A stretch of 64,000 nt of DNA from Amycolatopsis sulphurea (GCF_002564045.1 NZ_PDJK01000002.1:2542001-2606000), one strand, 5' to 3'. Numbered from the stretch's first letter, positions 26,682 to 37,588 are shown. Made by a program: numbers and translations. Notes: generated by a model from the letters alone, not told the origin.

Positions 26682-27695
26682 GTGACCTACCTAAAACCGC
26701 ATCTGACCTACGGTCGGCAAGTTGAGCTTCTGAAGGGTCGCGGGATGGAAATCCAGCGAACCGCCGAAGCCGAAGCAGTACTGATGCGAGTCGGTTACTA
26801 CCGATTGAGCGGATACTGGTACCCATACCGAAAAGCGGCGGTTTCCCCAGGTTTGCCTCGCCGTGACGAGTTCCGCGCGGGCACTAGCCTTGACCGGGTT
26901 TTGGCCCTTTACGAACTGGATCGAAGGCTCAAACTTCTGGTACTCGACTGCATCGAGCGCATCGAGGTATCCCTGCGAGTACGAACCGCATATACAATTG
27001 GTCGACGTGGTGCTTTCGCTCACCTTGATCCTCGGGAGCTGGATGGCAGGTTCTCCGAGAAGGGTAAGGACGGAAAGTCAAGATATGCTACCTGGCTTTC
27101 GCGAATAGCAGAAGCACAGCGCCGCTCCACCGAGGACTTCGTCCAGCATTTCAAAGACAAGTATGACGGTGTCCTGCCCATATGGGTTGCTTCCGAAATA
27201 ATGGACTTCGGCCTGCTGTCAACTCTTTACTCAGGGGCGAAGCGGAGTGACCGCGATGAGATCGCTCGCGAACTCGGTGTTGTCGACAGCCGGGGAGGGG
27301 GTAATGGTTTCGCGCTGGCGAACTGGATGCGCGTCCTCAACTACATTCGGAACGTCTGTGCGCATCACTCTCGCCTGTGGAACAGGAATATTACGGTCCA
27401 GGTCGCCTCAAGCAATCTCGCGGCAATACCAGAATTGAAGCATCTCTGCCGTTCGGGAGCGGCGACCAGTCGAGTCTATTCAGCGCTGTCCATAATCCAG
27501 TTCTTGCTGAGGGATATCTCGCCCGAGTATCCTTACCCTGAACGGCTTCGTGAAATCCTGGATTCAGGATTGGAGTCGGCGGGTAGAACTATTGGCGAGA
27601 TGGGATTCCCGGATGAATGGACAGATTTCACCCTGTGGAAAAGTTGTGGCGATGTACGGATCTCAGCCCGAAAAGGCGAATCCTGCGCTTGGTGA
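26682..27695 (+). CDS. Abi_2 (AbiD/AbiF-like) HEPN ribonuclease, phage-defence/toxin candidate
   Basis: 337 aa. The N-terminal LTYGRQVELLKGRGM and the family motif YYRLSGYWYPYR mark Abi_2. The C-terminal half carries IRNVCAHHSRLWNR with R223-x4-H228, the HEPN RNase motif. Expected action is RNA cleavage that stops growth or phage replication, with activity held back by an antitoxin. The GTG at 26682 follows an AGGG site; the frame is open farther upstream but those codons overlap the small RNA. Base composition is visibly less GC-rich than its neighbours and rare-type codons (ATA, CTA, AGA) occur, so recent transfer is likely. Confidence 0.85.
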   Translation: MTYLKPHLTYGRQVELLKGRGMEIQRTAEAEAVLMRVGYYRLSGYWYPYRKAAVSPGLPRRDEFRAGTSLDRVLALYELDRRLKLLVLDCIERIEVSLRVRTAYTIGRRGAFAHLDPRELDGRFSEKGKDGKSRYATWLSRIAEAQRRSTEDFVQHFKDKYDGVLPIWVASEIMDFGLLSTLYSGAKRSDRDEIARELGVVDSRGGGNGFALANWMRVLNYIRNVCAHHSRLWNRNITVQVASSNLAAIPELKHLCRSGAATSRVYSALSIIQFLLRDISPEYPYPERLREILDSGLESAGRTIGEMGFPDEWTDFTLWKSCGDVRISARKGESCAW

Positions 27696-27908
27696 ACACT
27701 TCGGGTCAGCCGGTGGGTGACCTCTCGGCATCTCGTCGACATAGCTCGGCCTGATCGCGTCCCGCCAAGGTGCTCGCTCCCCCGGAAAGCCGCGAGTGTG
27801 AGCTGCGCTGCTGCCGCGGCACCGTGCGGCCCTGGCGAGATTCCGGTCAAGTAGGCTCAGGCGTGTAGTACCGCCCCCACGACCTGCGTGAACAAGGAGC
27901 AGCCTGCC

Positions 27909-28148
27909 GTGGCCCGAGTCGTCGTCGACGTCATGCCCAAACCCGAGATCCTCGACCCGCAGGGACAGGCGGTGGCCCGTGCGCTGCCCCGGCTCGGGTT
28001 CAGCGGGGTCACCGAGGTGCGCCAGGGGCGGCACTTCGAACTCGAGGTCGACGACACGGTCGACGACGAGACGCTGGCCAAGATCGCCGAGGGTTTCCTG
28101 GCCAACCCGGTGATCGAGCAGTGGACCATCCGGCGGGTCGAGGCGTGA
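27909..28148 (+). CDS. purS: Phosphoribosylformylglycinamidine synthase subunit PurS
   Basis: 79 aa. The fold sequence [19 protein letters not shown] and [18 protein letters not shown] is typical. PurS bridges PurQ and PurL in the FGAM synthase complex. The GTG at 27909 is preferred over 27888 because AAGGAG lies 9 bp before it, inside the longer frame. Its stop overlaps the purQ start (GTGA). Confidence 0.93.
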   Translation: MARVVVDVMPKPEILDPQGQAVARALPRLGFSGVTEVRQGRHFELEVDDTVDDETLAKIAEGFLANPVIEQWTIRRVEA

Positions 28149-28822
28149 GCGCGCGGATCGGCGTCATCACCTTCCCCGGCACGCTCGACGACGGCGACGC
28201 GGCCCGCGCGGTCCGCTATGCCGACGCGGAGGCGGTCTCGCTCTGGCACGCCGACGAGGACCTGCACGGCGTGGACGCGGTGGTCGTCCCCGGCGGTTTC
28301 TCCTACGGCGACTACCTGCGCGCCGGTGTGATCGCGCGCTACGCCCCGGTGATGACGTCGGTGATCGAGGCCGCCCGAAAGGGTATGCCGGTGCTGGGCA
28401 TCTGCAACGGCTTCCAGATCCTGTGCGAGGCCGGCCTCCTGCCCGGCGCGATGATCCGCAACCAGGGCCTGCACTTCGTCTGCCGCGACCAGTGGCTGCG
28501 CATCGACAACCACACCACCGCCTGGACCACCCGCTACGAGCCGGGCGCGGAGATCCTCGTTCCGCTGAAGAACAACGACGGCTGCTACGTCGCCGAGCAG
28601 TCCACTTTGGACATGCTGGAGGCGGAGGGCCGGGTGGCGTTCCGCTACGTCGGCGGCAACCCGAACGGCTCCCGCAACGACATCGCGGGCATCACCAGCG
28701 AGAACGGCCGCGTGGTCGGCCTGATGCCGCATCCGGAGCACGCGATCGACGCGCTCACCGGCCCGTCCGACGACGGGCTCGGGTTGTTCTACAGCGCGGT
28801 GGACGCGCTCGTGCAGGCCTGA
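28145..28822 (+). CDS. purQ: Phosphoribosylformylglycinamidine synthase subunit PurQ
   Basis: 225 aa class I glutamine amidotransferase. The nucleophile Cys87 is in [11 protein letters not shown], and the His/Glu pair is in [10 protein letters not shown]. It supplies ammonia from glutamine to PurL for conversion of FGAR to FGAM. The GTG start overlaps the purS stop by 4 bp. A strong hairpin 9 bp past the stop separates the pair from the exporter genes. Confidence 0.95.
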   Translation: MSARIGVITFPGTLDDGDAARAVRYADAEAVSLWHADEDLHGVDAVVVPGGFSYGDYLRAGVIARYAPVMTSVIEAARKGMPVLGICNGFQILCEAGLLPGAMIRNQGLHFVCRDQWLRIDNHTTAWTTRYEPGAEILVPLKNNDGCYVAEQSTLDMLEAEGRVAFRYVGGNPNGSRNDIAGITSENGRVVGLMPHPEHAIDALTGPSDDGLGLFYSAVDALVQA

Positions 28823-28831
28823 GTCACCACT

Positions 28832-28872
28832 CGAACCGGGGCCGCGATCAGTGCGATCGCGGCCCCGGTTCG
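28832..28872. terminator. Strong hairpin terminator after purQ
   Basis: Perfect 18 bp stem CGAACCGGGGCCGCGATC and complement with a 5 nt loop. It can serve both purQ (+) and, at a distance, the convergent exporter operon (-). Confidence 0.85.
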
Positions 28873-29187
28873 TTCCGTTCGGCCGGGCGAGGTTCCGCCG
28901 GGTGGCTGGAGACACCGAGCGGTGGACCCGGCAATTCATCGCCGGTAGGCGAGGGTGTCGAAGATCCGATCGGCGGCCCGGACAGACGGTTCGGGCCGAC
29001 GTTCCGCTCGTTGATCCAGCGGCGGGCGTCACAATCGAGTTCGGTGAATCGAGGTGGGCGGACCGTGTTCCACGTCTGCTGAGACCAGCGAGCCACGCTC
29101 AGCGCAGCGCAAACACAATCCGGGTCTACGCGCGGGCGAGCGAGCAGCGGTGGTGACCGGCGAGGCCGCGGCGCGCATCAGGGCGGG
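28873..29187. other. Gap between purQ terminator and exporter genes
   Basis: 315 bp between convergent units. Short frames exist on both strands, but none has a ribosome site, a recognisable motif or consistent codon use. I see no gene or repeat here. Confidence 0.5.
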
Positions 29188-30930
29188 TCAGCTTGCCGCG
29201 GCCACCAACCGGGCGTACGGGCCTTCCGCGGCCAGCAGCTGCTGGTGCGAGCCCAGTTCGGTGATCCGGCCGTCCTCCACCACGGCGACCCGGTCGGCCG
29301 CGGCCGCCGTGTGCAGGCGGTGCGCGATCGCGATCACCGTGCGGCCTTCCAGCACCGCGTTCAGCGAGCGTTCCAGCTCTCGCGCCGAGCCGGTGTCCAG
29401 CAAGGACGTCGCCTCGTCCAGCACGAGCGTGTGCGGGTCGGCCAGGACGACGCGGGCCAGCGCCAGCTGCTGGGCCAGCCCGGCCGGGACGGCGTACGCG
29501 CCCGAGCCGAGCCGGGTGTCCAGACCGTCCGGCAGCCCGGCCGCCCACTCCGCGGCGCCCGCCGAGGCCAACGCGCTCAGCAGCTCTTCGTCGGTCCAGT
29601 CGCCACCGGTTCGGCGGGCGGGCAGGGCGAGGTTCTCGCGCAGCGTGCCGGAAAAGGTGTGGTGCTCCTGGGTGAGCAGCAGCACTTCGCCACGCAGCAC
29701 GTCGTCCGCGAGCGTGGACACCTCGGTGCCGCCCACCCGGATCGAACCGCCGGTCGGCGCGGAAATCCCGGCCAGCAGCCTGCCGAGCGTCGACTTGCCC
29801 GCGCCGGACGGGCCGACGATCGCCAGCCGTTCGCCGCGCGGCACCGTCAAATCGATGCCGTGCAGTACTTCGCGATCCGCCGTGTAGCCGAAGCGCACGT
29901 CGCGGACCTCGATGTCCAGGCCACGGGGCACGGCGGTGACCTTCGGGTCCGATTCGGTCGGGTGCACGCCGAGGATCCGGCGGGCCGCGGCGAGCGCCAC
30001 CTGAAGGTCTTCCAGCCAGAACAACGCTTCGTTCAGCGGCGCGGTCATGGCCTGCGCGTACGCGAGCATGGTGGTGATCGTGCCGAGGTCGGCCCAGCCG
30101 CGGCTGTAGGCGAACACGCCGAGCAGCAGCAAGGCCGCGATCGGCAGTACGTAGCTGATCTCCAGCGACGGCAGCCAGCGCAGCTGCAGCGCGCGCTGGT
30201 GGCGTTCGCCGAGTATCGCCTGGTCGAGCGCCCGCCGTCCGGTGCGGATCCGCCGATCGGCGAGACCGAGCGCCTCCACCGTCCGCGCACCCTCGACCGT
30301 CTCGTGCGTGGCCGACTGCACGTCGCCCCAGCGGTCCAGCATCCAGGCCAGCACGCTCGGGATCTTCCGCTGGTACCAGACGTTCACCGGCACCAGCAGC
30401 GGCAGCGCGACCAGCAGCGCGAGCGCGAGCAGCGGCGAGGTCGCGATCATCGCGATCGAGGTCAGCACCACGGTGACCACGGCGACCAGGATCTCCGGTG
30501 CGGCGAACCGCACCGCGTGGTCGAGCCGGGACAGATCGGTGGTGGCCCGGCTCAGCAGGTCCCCGGTGCCGGCCGCTTCGACCCGGCCCAGTGGCAGGTC
30601 CAGCGCGTTCGTCACGAGCTGTTCCCGGGTCTGTGCCAGCACCCGCTCGCCGAACATCCGGCCGCGGAACCGGGCCGCCTTTTTCGCCAGCGCCTGCAGC
30701 ACCAGTACCAGCACGAACGCTGCGGCCAGCAGGTCGACGCGGGCACTGCCGGTGCCTTCGACCACGCCGTCCACGAGCCTGCCGAGCAGCTGCGGCCCGG
30801 CCAGCCCGATCAACGTGGCGAGGCAGAACAGGCCCAGCATCACGGAGAACTCGCGCCGGTGCGCGGCCGCGGTACGCAGCGCCCAGCGCCGTACCTCGCG
30901 CCGCGACGCGAGCGGGAGTCGCGTGGTCAT
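29188..30930 (-). CDS. ABC exporter subunit with intact Walker A and degenerate signature motif
   Basis: 580 aa half-transporter: six membrane helices (about residues 25-310), then an ATPase domain. Walker A is GPSGAGKST, the Q-loop [11 protein letters not shown], Walker [13 protein letters not shown] and the H-loop IAHRLH. The usual LSGGQ signature is replaced by [13 protein letters not shown]. Its start overlaps the partner's stop (ATGA). It probably forms a heterodimer with the upstream gene product, exporting a lipid, peptide or drug; the substrate is unknown. Confidence 0.88.
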   Translation of the reverse strand: MTTRLPLASRREVRRWALRTAAAHRREFSVMLGLFCLATLIGLAGPQLLGRLVDGVVEGTGSARVDLLAAAFVLVLVLQALAKKAARFRGRMFGERVLAQTREQLVTNALDLPLGRVEAAGTGDLLSRATTDLSRLDHAVRFAAPEILVAVVTVVLTSIAMIATSPLLALALLVALPLLVPVNVWYQRKIPSVLAWMLDRWGDVQSATHETVEGARTVEALGLADRRIRTGRRALDQAILGERHQRALQLRWLPSLEISYVLPIAALLLLGVFAYSRGWADLGTITTMLAYAQAMTAPLNEALFWLEDLQVALAAARRILGVHPTESDPKVTAVPRGLDIEVRDVRFGYTADREVLHGIDLTVPRGERLAIVGPSGAGKSTLGRLLAGISAPTGGSIRVGGTEVSTLADDVLRGEVLLLTQEHHTFSGTLRENLALPARRTGGDWTDEELLSALASAGAAEWAAGLPDGLDTRLGSGAYAVPAGLAQQLALARVVLADPHTLVLDEATSLLDTGSARELERSLNAVLEGRTVIAIAHRLHTAAAADRVAVVEDGRITELGSHQQLLAAEGPYARLVAAAS

Positions 30931-32561
30931 ACCGTCACTGCCTTTCCGTGCACCACTTCGTCCGCCACATTCCTCCACAGTGGACTCTGGCTGAACACCA
31001 CCGTGGTCCGTCCGCGCCGCAGCCGCGCCACCCGCTCGGTGATCCGCGCCTCGGTGTGCGCGTCGACCGCCGAGGTCGGCTCGTCGAGCAGCAGCACGCC
31101 GGCGTCGATCGCCAAGGCACGCGCCAGGCTCAGCCGCTGCCGCTGCCCACCGGAGACCTCGCGGCCGCGTTCGCCGATCAGCTCGTCGACGCCGCGGGGG
31201 AGGGCTTCGATGATGTCCTCGGCGTCCGCCGCGTGCAGCGCCGCGAAGATGTCCACCTCGCCCGGCCGCGCCGGCGTCAGCTGGCCCCGCAGCACCCCGG
31301 AGAACCACAGGTCCTGGTTGTGCGCGTAGACCACTCGCGAACGCAGCTCGGCCAGCGCCACCCGGTTCGCCGGCACCCCGCCGACCAGCACCTGCTCGCC
31401 CTCGTCCGGATCGGTGAACCGGGCCATCCGCTCGGCGATCGCCTCCGCCTCGGCACCCAGGTCGACCACCGTCAGCCGGCCCGGGGCGATCCGGATGCCG
31501 CTGGTGGTGTCGACCAGTTCCAGCGGTCCTTCCGGCAACGGCAGCGGTTCGTCCGGATCGGTGAGGCCCGGCCGCAGCGCCAGCAGGTCGCAGATCTTCC
31601 GGGCGGCGACCGTGCCGGAGCTCAGCGCGCCGGCCGCCTCGGTGGCGGTGCTCACCGGCACCACCAGGAACGCGGAAATCCCGTAGAACGCCACCAGTTC
31701 GCCGACGTCGATCGTGCCCTCCAGCGCGAGCCGCGCGCCGAGCCAGGTGATCGCCACCGTGACCAGGCCGGGCAACAGGACCTCCGCCGCGGCGAGCCAG
31801 GCCTCGGCGCGCCCGACCTCGATCCCCGAGCGCCGGACCACCTGGCTGGCCTCGCGGAATCGCCGCAGGAACCGCTGCTCACCGCCGACCCCGCGCAGGA
31901 TCCGCAGGCCGGACACGATGTCCGCGCCCAGCGCGTTCACCTCGGTCAGGTTCTCCCGCTGGACGCTCTTGCGCTTCTGCAGCGGAGCCAGCAGCGGGCC
32001 GATGCCGACCACCGCGAGCGGGACGCCGACCAGCGCGACGACGCCGAGCAGCGGCGAACTGTCCAGCATGGCCACGCCGACCACCACGAACGCCACGAGC
32101 GAGCCGACCGTGCGGCCGAGGACCTCGCAGGCGTTGCCGATCCAGTTGATGTCCGAGGAGGTGACCGCGACCACGTTGCCGGTGGTCGTCGCCTCGCGCA
32201 GTTTCGCGCCCAGCCGGGTGGTGTGCTCGGTCACCGTCCGCTGTGTGGTGGCCGCGCCGTGCAGCCACATCCCGTACGAGTTGAAGTGCTGCCAGGTGCC
32301 GAACCCGGCCTGCACCAGCCCGAGCCCGGCGGCGATCAGCGCCCACTGCCAGAGCGCGCCGGTGTCGTGCGCCGCGATCGCGCCCACTCCCTTGCCGATC
32401 ACCAGCGGCAGCAAGGCGCCCGGCAGCGCCCAGCAGGCCCCCGTGACGGCGCCGGTGAGCACCATCCACGGCCGCGAACGCAGGACCGCCAGCAGGTAGC
32501 GGGCGGCGGTCAGGCGCTTCGGCAGCCGTAGCGTGGGAATACGATATGTGGCGGACAGCAC
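30927..32561 (-). CDS. ABC exporter subunit lacking Walker A
   Basis: About 544 aa: six membrane helices, then an ATPase domain with intact signature [16 protein letters not shown] and Walker [13 protein letters not shown]. Where Walker A should be the sequence reads [15 protein letters not shown], with no GKS/T. Paired with the neighbour, only one composite ATP site would have both halves (the neighbour's Walker A plus this signature). The GTG at 32561 is a best guess; the frame stays open to 32645 and no good ribosome site decides it. It is divergent from purL. Confidence 0.82.
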   Translation of the reverse strand: MLSATYRIPTLRLPKRLTAARYLLAVLRSRPWMVLTGAVTGACWALPGALLPLVIGKGVGAIAAHDTGALWQWALIAAGLGLVQAGFGTWQHFNSYGMWLHGAATTQRTVTEHTTRLGAKLREATTTGNVVAVTSSDINWIGNACEVLGRTVGSLVAFVVVGVAMLDSSPLLGVVALVGVPLAVVGIGPLLAPLQKRKSVQRENLTEVNALGADIVSGLRILRGVGGEQRFLRRFREASQVVRRSGIEVGRAEAWLAAAEVLLPGLVTVAITWLGARLALEGTIDVGELVAFYGISAFLVVPVSTATEAAGALSSGTVAARKICDLLALRPGLTDPDEPLPLPEGPLELVDTTSGIRIAPGRLTVVDLGAEAEAIAERMARFTDPDEGEQVLVGGVPANRVALAELRSRVVYAHNQDLWFSGVLRGQLTPARPGEVDIFAALHAADAEDIIEALPRGVDELIGERGREVSGGQRQRLSLARALAIDAGVLLLDEPTSAVDAHTEARITERVARLRRGRTTVVFSQSPLWRNVADEVVHGKAVTV

Positions 32562-32770
32562 GATCACCGACGGTAGGAGGTCCGGCACGTCCGGCGCGAC
32601 TGATTTTACCAATTCCGACCAAGTAGGCCGACCCCCACCCGGCACGTAACCGTTGGTACGAAGCCATTAGGCGTGACCGTGGTCGGATTGGTAATGATCG
32701 GCACAGTATGCCCGGTGCCTGGTCCCACCGGCCTCAACTCCCGCGAGCCGCTCCCCGTATCCTGGGCCCT

Positions 32771-35077
32771 GTGGCGAACCCTGATGTGGACACCGTGACC
32801 AGCACCGTTGACACCACCGCGGCGGCCGTGGCGACCCCGGACACCGTGCAGCCCTATGTCGAACTCGGGCTCGCCGAAGACGAGTACGCCCGGATCCGCG
32901 AGATCCTCGGCCGTCGTCCCACCGACGCCGAACTGGCGATGTACTCGGTGATGTGGAGTGAGCACTGCTCGTACAAGTCCTCGAAGAAGCACCTGCGCTA
33001 CTTCAGCGAGACGGCCACCGACGAGATGAAGTCCAAGATGCTCGCGGGCATCGGGGAGAACGCGGGCGTGGTCGACATCGGTGACGGCTGGGCGGTCACG
33101 TTCAAGGTGGAGAGCCACAACCATCCGTCCTATGTGGAGCCTTACCAGGGCGCGGCGACCGGCGTCGGCGGGATCGTGCGCGACATCATGGCGATGGGCG
33201 CGCGCCCGCTGGCCGTGCAGGACGCGCTGCGCTTCGGCCCGGCGGACGCCCCGGACACCAAGCGCGTGCTCCCCGGTGTGGTCGCGGGTGTCGGCGGCTA
33301 CGGCAACTGCCTCGGTCTGCCCAACATCGGCGGTGAGCTGGTGTTCGACCCGTCGTACGCGGGCAACCCGCTGGTCAACGCGCTGTGCGTGGGGGCGATG
33401 CGAACCGAGGATCTGCATCTGGCGTTCGCTTCCGGCACGGGGAACAAGATCATCCTGTTCGGCGCGCGGACCGGGCTGGACGGCATCGGCGGCGTGTCCG
33501 TGCTCGCCAGCGACACGTTCTCCGGCGACGAGACCGCGGCGGGCCGGCGCAAGCTGCCCAGCGTGCAGGTGGGCGATCCGTTCACCGAGAAGGTGCTCAT
33601 CGAGTGCTGCCTCGACCTGTTCCGGGAGAACCTGGTCGTCGGCATCCAGGACCTCGGCGGGGCCGGCCTGTCCTGCGCGACCTCGGAGCTGGCCGCTGCG
33701 GGCGACGGCGGGATGCACATCTACCTGGACCGGGTTCCGTTGCGTGCCACCGGAATGACCCCCGCCGAGGTGCTCTCCAGCGAATCCCAGGAGCGGATGT
33801 GCGCGGTCGTCTCGCCCGAGCAGGTCGAGGCGTTCCTGGCCGTCTGCGCCAAGTGGGACGTCATCGCCACCGACATCGGTGAGGTGACCGACGGCGACAA
33901 CCTGGTGATCACCTGGCACGACGAGATCGTGGTGGACGTTCCGGCACACACCGTGGCGCACCAGGGCCCGGTGTACGACCGCCCGATCGAGCGGCCGTCC
34001 TTTCAGGACGCGCTGATCGCCGACACTTCCGCGGACCTGCCTCGGCCGACGACGCCGGAGGGCCTGCGGGCGGACTTCCTCGCGCTGATCGGCAAGCCGA
34101 ACCAGGCGTCGAAGGAATGGGTGACCTCGCAGTACGACCGGTACGTGCGCGGGAACTCGGTGCTGGCGCAGCCGTCGGATTCCGGGATGATCCGGATCGA
34201 CGAGGAGAGCAACCGCGGCGTCTCGGTGGCCACCGACTGCAACGCGAAGTTCGTCTACCTCGACCCGTACCGCGGTGCGCAGCTGGCGCTCGCCGAGGCC
34301 TACCGCAACGTGGCCACCGGTGGGGCGACCCCGGTCGCGGTGTCGGACTGCCTCAACTTCGGCGCCCCGACCGACCCCGGCGTGATGTGGCAGTTCGAGC
34401 AGGCCGTGCACGGTCTCGCGGACGGCTGTGTGGCGCTGGGTATCCCGGTCACCGGCGGGAACGTGAGCTTCTTCAACCAGACCGGGGACACCGCGATCCT
34501 GCCGACCCCGGTGGTCGCCGTCTTGGGCGTGATCGACGACGTGACCCGCCGCATCCCGACCGGCATCGGTGCGGAAGCGGGCGAGACGCTGCTGCTGCTC
34601 GGCGAGACCCACGACGAGCTGGACGGTTCGGCCTGGGCTCGCGAGCTGCACGGTCACCTCGGCGGCGTCCCGCCGAAGGTGGATCTGGCCAGGGAGAAGC
34701 TGCTGGCCGAGGTCCTGGTGGCCGGTTCCCGCGACGGCATGATCTCCGCCGCGCACGACCTCGCCGACGGCGGCCTGGCGCAGGCGCTGACCGAGACTGT
34801 CCTGATCGGACAGTGCGGTGCCCGGGTCTTCCTCGACGCCGAGCAGGACCCGTTCGTGCAGCTGTTCTCGGAGTCCGCGGGCCGGGTGCTGGTCGCGGTC
34901 CCCCGCACGGAGGAGCTGCGCTTCACCGAGATGTGCACCGCCCGCGGCCTGCCGTGGCGCAAGACCGGGGTGGTGGACCCGGAATCCGGCACGCTGGAGC
35001 TGCAGGGCCTGACGGAGTTCGGTCTCGACGAGCTTCGCGAGGCTTGGGAGGGCACGCTGCCGAGGCTGTTCGACTGA
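32771..35077 (+). CDS. purL: Phosphoribosylformylglycinamidine synthase subunit PurL (small type)
   Basis: 768 aa, the length of the small PurL used with separate PurS and PurQ. Conserved features: [15 protein letters not shown] near residue 60, [23 protein letters not shown] (ATP/substrate loop, read in parts), and [14 protein letters not shown]. It converts FGAR, ATP and ammonia to FGAM. The GTG at 32771 gives the usual short N-terminal extension; the frame is open 63 bp farther up. A hairpin follows 8 bp after the stop. Confidence 0.94.
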   Translation: MANPDVDTVTSTVDTTAAAVATPDTVQPYVELGLAEDEYARIREILGRRPTDAELAMYSVMWSEHCSYKSSKKHLRYFSETATDEMKSKMLAGIGENAGVVDIGDGWAVTFKVESHNHPSYVEPYQGAATGVGGIVRDIMAMGARPLAVQDALRFGPADAPDTKRVLPGVVAGVGGYGNCLGLPNIGGELVFDPSYAGNPLVNALCVGAMRTEDLHLAFASGTGNKIILFGARTGLDGIGGVSVLASDTFSGDETAAGRRKLPSVQVGDPFTEKVLIECCLDLFRENLVVGIQDLGGAGLSCATSELAAAGDGGMHIYLDRVPLRATGMTPAEVLSSESQERMCAVVSPEQVEAFLAVCAKWDVIATDIGEVTDGDNLVITWHDEIVVDVPAHTVAHQGPVYDRPIERPSFQDALIADTSADLPRPTTPEGLRADFLALIGKPNQASKEWVTSQYDRYVRGNSVLAQPSDSGMIRIDEESNRGVSVATDCNAKFVYLDPYRGAQLALAEAYRNVATGGATPVAVSDCLNFGAPTDPGVMWQFEQAVHGLADGCVALGIPVTGGNVSFFNQTGDTAILPTPVVAVLGVIDDVTRRIPTGIGAEAGETLLLLGETHDELDGSAWARELHGHLGGVPPKVDLAREKLLAEVLVAGSRDGMISAAHDLADGGLAQALTETVLIGQCGARVFLDAEQDPFVQLFSESAGRVLVAVPRTEELRFTEMCTARGLPWRKTGVVDPESGTLELQGLTEFGLDELREAWEGTLPRLFD

Positions 35078-35085
35078 CTGAGGGG

Positions 35086-35115
35086 GTGCGGCTGCCGGCA
35101 TTCCGGCAGCTGCAC
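35086..35115 (+). terminator. Hairpin terminator after purL
   Basis: Stem GTGCGGCTGCCGG with CCGGCAGCTGCAC (12 of 13 pairs) and a 4 nt loop CATT, starting 8 bp past the stop. Confidence 0.75.
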
Positions 35116-35211
35116 TTCATCCGTTTGGGCAAATATGGGGATACCCGGCACTGAGTGATCAACCCTCGATAGAGTCGACTCCACTTGAATGTGCGCTGAG
35201 AGAGGGCCTCG

Positions 35212-36123
35212 GTGGGGAAACTCCGAATTCTGGCAACGATCGCGACCGGTGTCGTGGCCACCGCGATGATGGCGGCCGGACCGGCTTCCGCAGTGACGTC
35301 CTCTGTGGACGTTCCCGAGGGGATGACCGCCAGCTACCTCGTCGTCGACCAGAAGGCCGGCAAGACCTTCGGCGCCCGCGTGCACGAGCCGTACCGTTCG
35401 GCCTCGCTGGTGAAGCTGTTCATCGCCCTCGACTACCTCGAATCGCACGGCCCGGACTACGTGATCCCGGCCGGCGACCTGGCGCTGCTCGAACCGATGC
35501 TGCGTGCCAGCAACGACGATGCCGCCAGCACGTTGTGGGTACGTGATGGCTGGGAGGAGATCATCGAGCGAACCGTCGCCAAGATCGGTCTCGCCGACAC
35601 CGCGCCGCCCGCCGACCGTGGCAAGTGGGGTTACACCGCGATCAGCGCCGCGGACATCGCCAAGACCTACCGGTACATCCAGCACACGGCGAAGGCGAAG
35701 TACCGCGACTTCATCATGAGCAACCTGGCGAAATCGACGAAGTGCGGTGCGGACGGTTTCGACCAGTCGTTCGGCATTCCGCGCGCGGTCCCCGGGGCGA
35801 AGGCGGTCAAGCAGGGATGGTCGGGTTATGGCGCGGCCCCCGCGCGTGGTGCGGAATGCTCGGAGGTCGAGGTCACCGCGCGGCGCATGCTGACCTCGCC
35901 GGAAGTCAGGGCCGCCACCGCGGTCGCATCCAGCGGTGACGGCACGCCCGGCGCCCGGAACGACGGCACGACCGGCGTGATGCACACGAGCGGCACGGTC
36001 GGCGCGGGCAACGACAAGATCGTGGTGGTGCTGACTCAGGAGCCGGCCACGTTGTCCTGGCAGGATTCCGCCAGCCGGATCACCAAGCTCACCCAGGACG
36101 TCTACCTCAGGTCGGCGCTCTGA
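35212..36123 (+). CDS. Exported serine hydrolase, beta-lactamase-like
   Basis: 303 aa. A signal peptide ends near Ala27 (AGPASA). The active-site motif SxxK is Ser65-Leu-Val-Lys68 in YRSASLVKLF, and a SND-type triad follows in LRASNDDAAST. This is the layout of class A beta-lactamase-related actinobacterial proteins of unknown substrate. The third KTG-type motif is not obvious (HTSGTVG may stand in). GTG start at 35212. It would act in the cell wall space. Its stop lies 25 bp before repeat copy D. Confidence 0.78.
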   Translation: MGKLRILATIATGVVATAMMAAGPASAVTSSVDVPEGMTASYLVVDQKAGKTFGARVHEPYRSASLVKLFIALDYLESHGPDYVIPAGDLALLEPMLRASNDDAASTLWVRDGWEEIIERTVAKIGLADTAPPADRGKWGYTAISAADIAKTYRYIQHTAKAKYRDFIMSNLAKSTKCGADGFDQSFGIPRAVPGAKAVKQGWSGYGAAPARGAECSEVEVTARRMLTSPEVRAATAVASSGDGTPGARNDGTTGVMHTSGTVGAGNDKIVVVLTQEPATLSWQDSASRITKLTQDVYLRSAL

Positions 36124-36148
36124 AAGCCGTTGCTCAAGGAGTGCATCA

Positions 36149-36389
36149 CAGGGTGTCGGCAAAGTCGGTGTGAGGGGCCTTGCGCCGACCGCGGAGGTCC
36201 GTGAAGGGCCCCTTCACAGCCCGAGACAGGTCCGGTGCGCACACCACGAGGTGGTCGAGCGTCTCGAACACCTCCGCATCGTCCGTTGCCGGGCGCAATC
36301 GACGAAGAGGGCAAGCGCCATCGATGATGACGCGGCAGCCACGGCTCTCTGCTGATCACGGGTCCTCGGCCAACTTTGCCGGGACCCTG
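36149..36389 (+). repeat. MITE-like module, copy D, with short target duplication
   Basis: Both terminal inverted repeats are intact: left CAGGGTGTCGGCAAAGTCGG, right end the complement of CAGGGTCCCGGCAAAGTTGG (17 of 20 identical). Direct repeat GAGTGCATCAC flanks it (36139-36149 and 36390-36400). Only one arm of the central palindrome remains. This is the cleanest evidence for insertion with target-site duplication. It fills the 327 bp between the serine hydrolase and the convergent membrane protein gene. Confidence 0.85.
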
Positions 36390-36450
36390 GAGTGCATCAC
36401 TTGAGCGCCGCACTGGTCGCGGGGTCAGCGAACAGCCGCCGACCCCCCGA

Positions 36451-37443
36451 TCAGTAGGCGAGGACGAAGAAGAACCCGACGCACCACTTGCCGCCGGTCT
36501 GCGTCGCGATCACCGAACCGTTGGCGGTCTTTCCCGACAGCGTGCCCTTGAGTTTGGCCGTGACCGTGGAGCTGCCGTCGTAACCTCCGACTGTCAGGTT
36601 CGGCTCGCCGCCGGTCGCTTCGTCGATGCTGTCCTTCGAGAACGACTCGGTGCCCTGGCAGGTCATCGCGGTGGCGCCGCTCGCGTCCTTGGCGTTGATC
36701 TTCGAGACGAAGCCGTCGATCACGCTCTTCGAGTCCGCGGGGGTGCCGCTGCCGCCGGTGCCCGGCTGGTTGCTCTCGTCCGTGGACGGCGCCGATCCCG
36801 TCGACGGCAACGGCGGCTGCTGCTGTGACGACGGTGCAGGCGCCGGCGCCTGGGTCTGCGCGGTGTTGTTGCTGTCCTTGCCCAGGAAGAACCCGGGTGC
36901 GACGAATCCGGTGATACCCACCGCGACCACGACGACGACCGCCACCGCGATCCCGATCCACAGGCCGGTCTTGTTGCCCTTGGGCGGGGGCGGGTCACCC
37001 TGCCCGTACTGCTGCTGATTCGGATCCCAGCCCTGCTGCGGGAACTGTTGCGTGCCCGGGTACGGCTGCTGCCCGTAGGGCTGGCCGTACTGCTGCGTGG
37101 GCGGGTACTGCTGCGCGTTCGGATCCCAAGCGGGTTGCTGTGCGTTCGGATCCCAGGCCGGCTGCTGTGCGTTCGGATCCCAGCCGGGCTGCTGCGGGGG
37201 CATCCCACCGGCCCCGGGTTGCTGCGTGTTGGGATCCCACCCGGACCGTTGCGGGGGCGTCCCATCGGCCCCGGGTTGCTGTGCGTTGGGATCCCACCCG
37301 GGCTGTTGCGGGGGCGTCCCGCCCGCCCCCGGCTGTTGCGTGTTGGGATCCCAGCCGGGCTGTTGCGGCACGCCGCCGGAACCGGGTTGCCAGCCCTGGC
37401 CGTAGGGGTCCCCGCCCGTGCCGGGCTGCGGTGGGTAGGTCAT
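36451..37443 (-). CDS. Repeat-rich single-span membrane protein
   Basis: 330 aa. The N-terminal 150 residues are Pro/Gln/Gly-rich, with near-identical units such as QQPGWDPNTQQPGAGG and short QQPAWDPNA units. One membrane helix follows (IGIAVAVVVVVAVGITGFVA, about residue 165). A Ser/Pro linker and a C-terminal extracytoplasmic domain come next, with two Cys and an NTF2/DUF4878-like look (VIDGFVSKINAKDASGATAM). This layout is common among actinobacterial surface proteins of unknown role. The tandem DNA repeats at about 37110-37390 may vary in number. Confidence 0.75.
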   Translation of the reverse strand: MTYPPQPGTGGDPYGQGWQPGSGGVPQQPGWDPNTQQPGAGGTPPQQPGWDPNAQQPGADGTPPQRSGWDPNTQQPGAGGMPPQQPGWDPNAQQPAWDPNAQQPAWDPNAQQYPPTQQYGQPYGQQPYPGTQQFPQQGWDPNQQQYGQGDPPPPKGNKTGLWIGIAVAVVVVVAVGITGFVAPGFFLGKDSNNTAQTQAPAPAPSSQQQPPLPSTGSAPSTDESNQPGTGGSGTPADSKSVIDGFVSKINAKDASGATAMTCQGTESFSKDSIDEATGGEPNLTVGGYDGSSTVTAKLKGTLSGKTANGSVIATQTGGKWCVGFFFVLAY

Positions 37444-37588
37444 CTCCGGTTCCGCCTTCCTGCTGCACCGATTCGCGCCGCGATGTGACGGCCCGCCGGT
37501 GCCGGCGGTTCCGTCCCCAGGCCCCGCATTCTCCAAGGTGGAGAGCTTCGGCACAAAAGCGGCTCCCGGCCCTCCCGCCCGACAGGGG

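Noticed and set aside
30498..32531. 677-codon + strand frame across the ABC exporter genes
   Set aside because: Shadow of two clear - strand ABC genes; no recognisable domain.
37110..37390. Regular repeats resembling a CRISPR array
   Set aside because: The units are in frame and encode the Pro/Gln-rich repeats of a membrane protein; there are no unique spacers.
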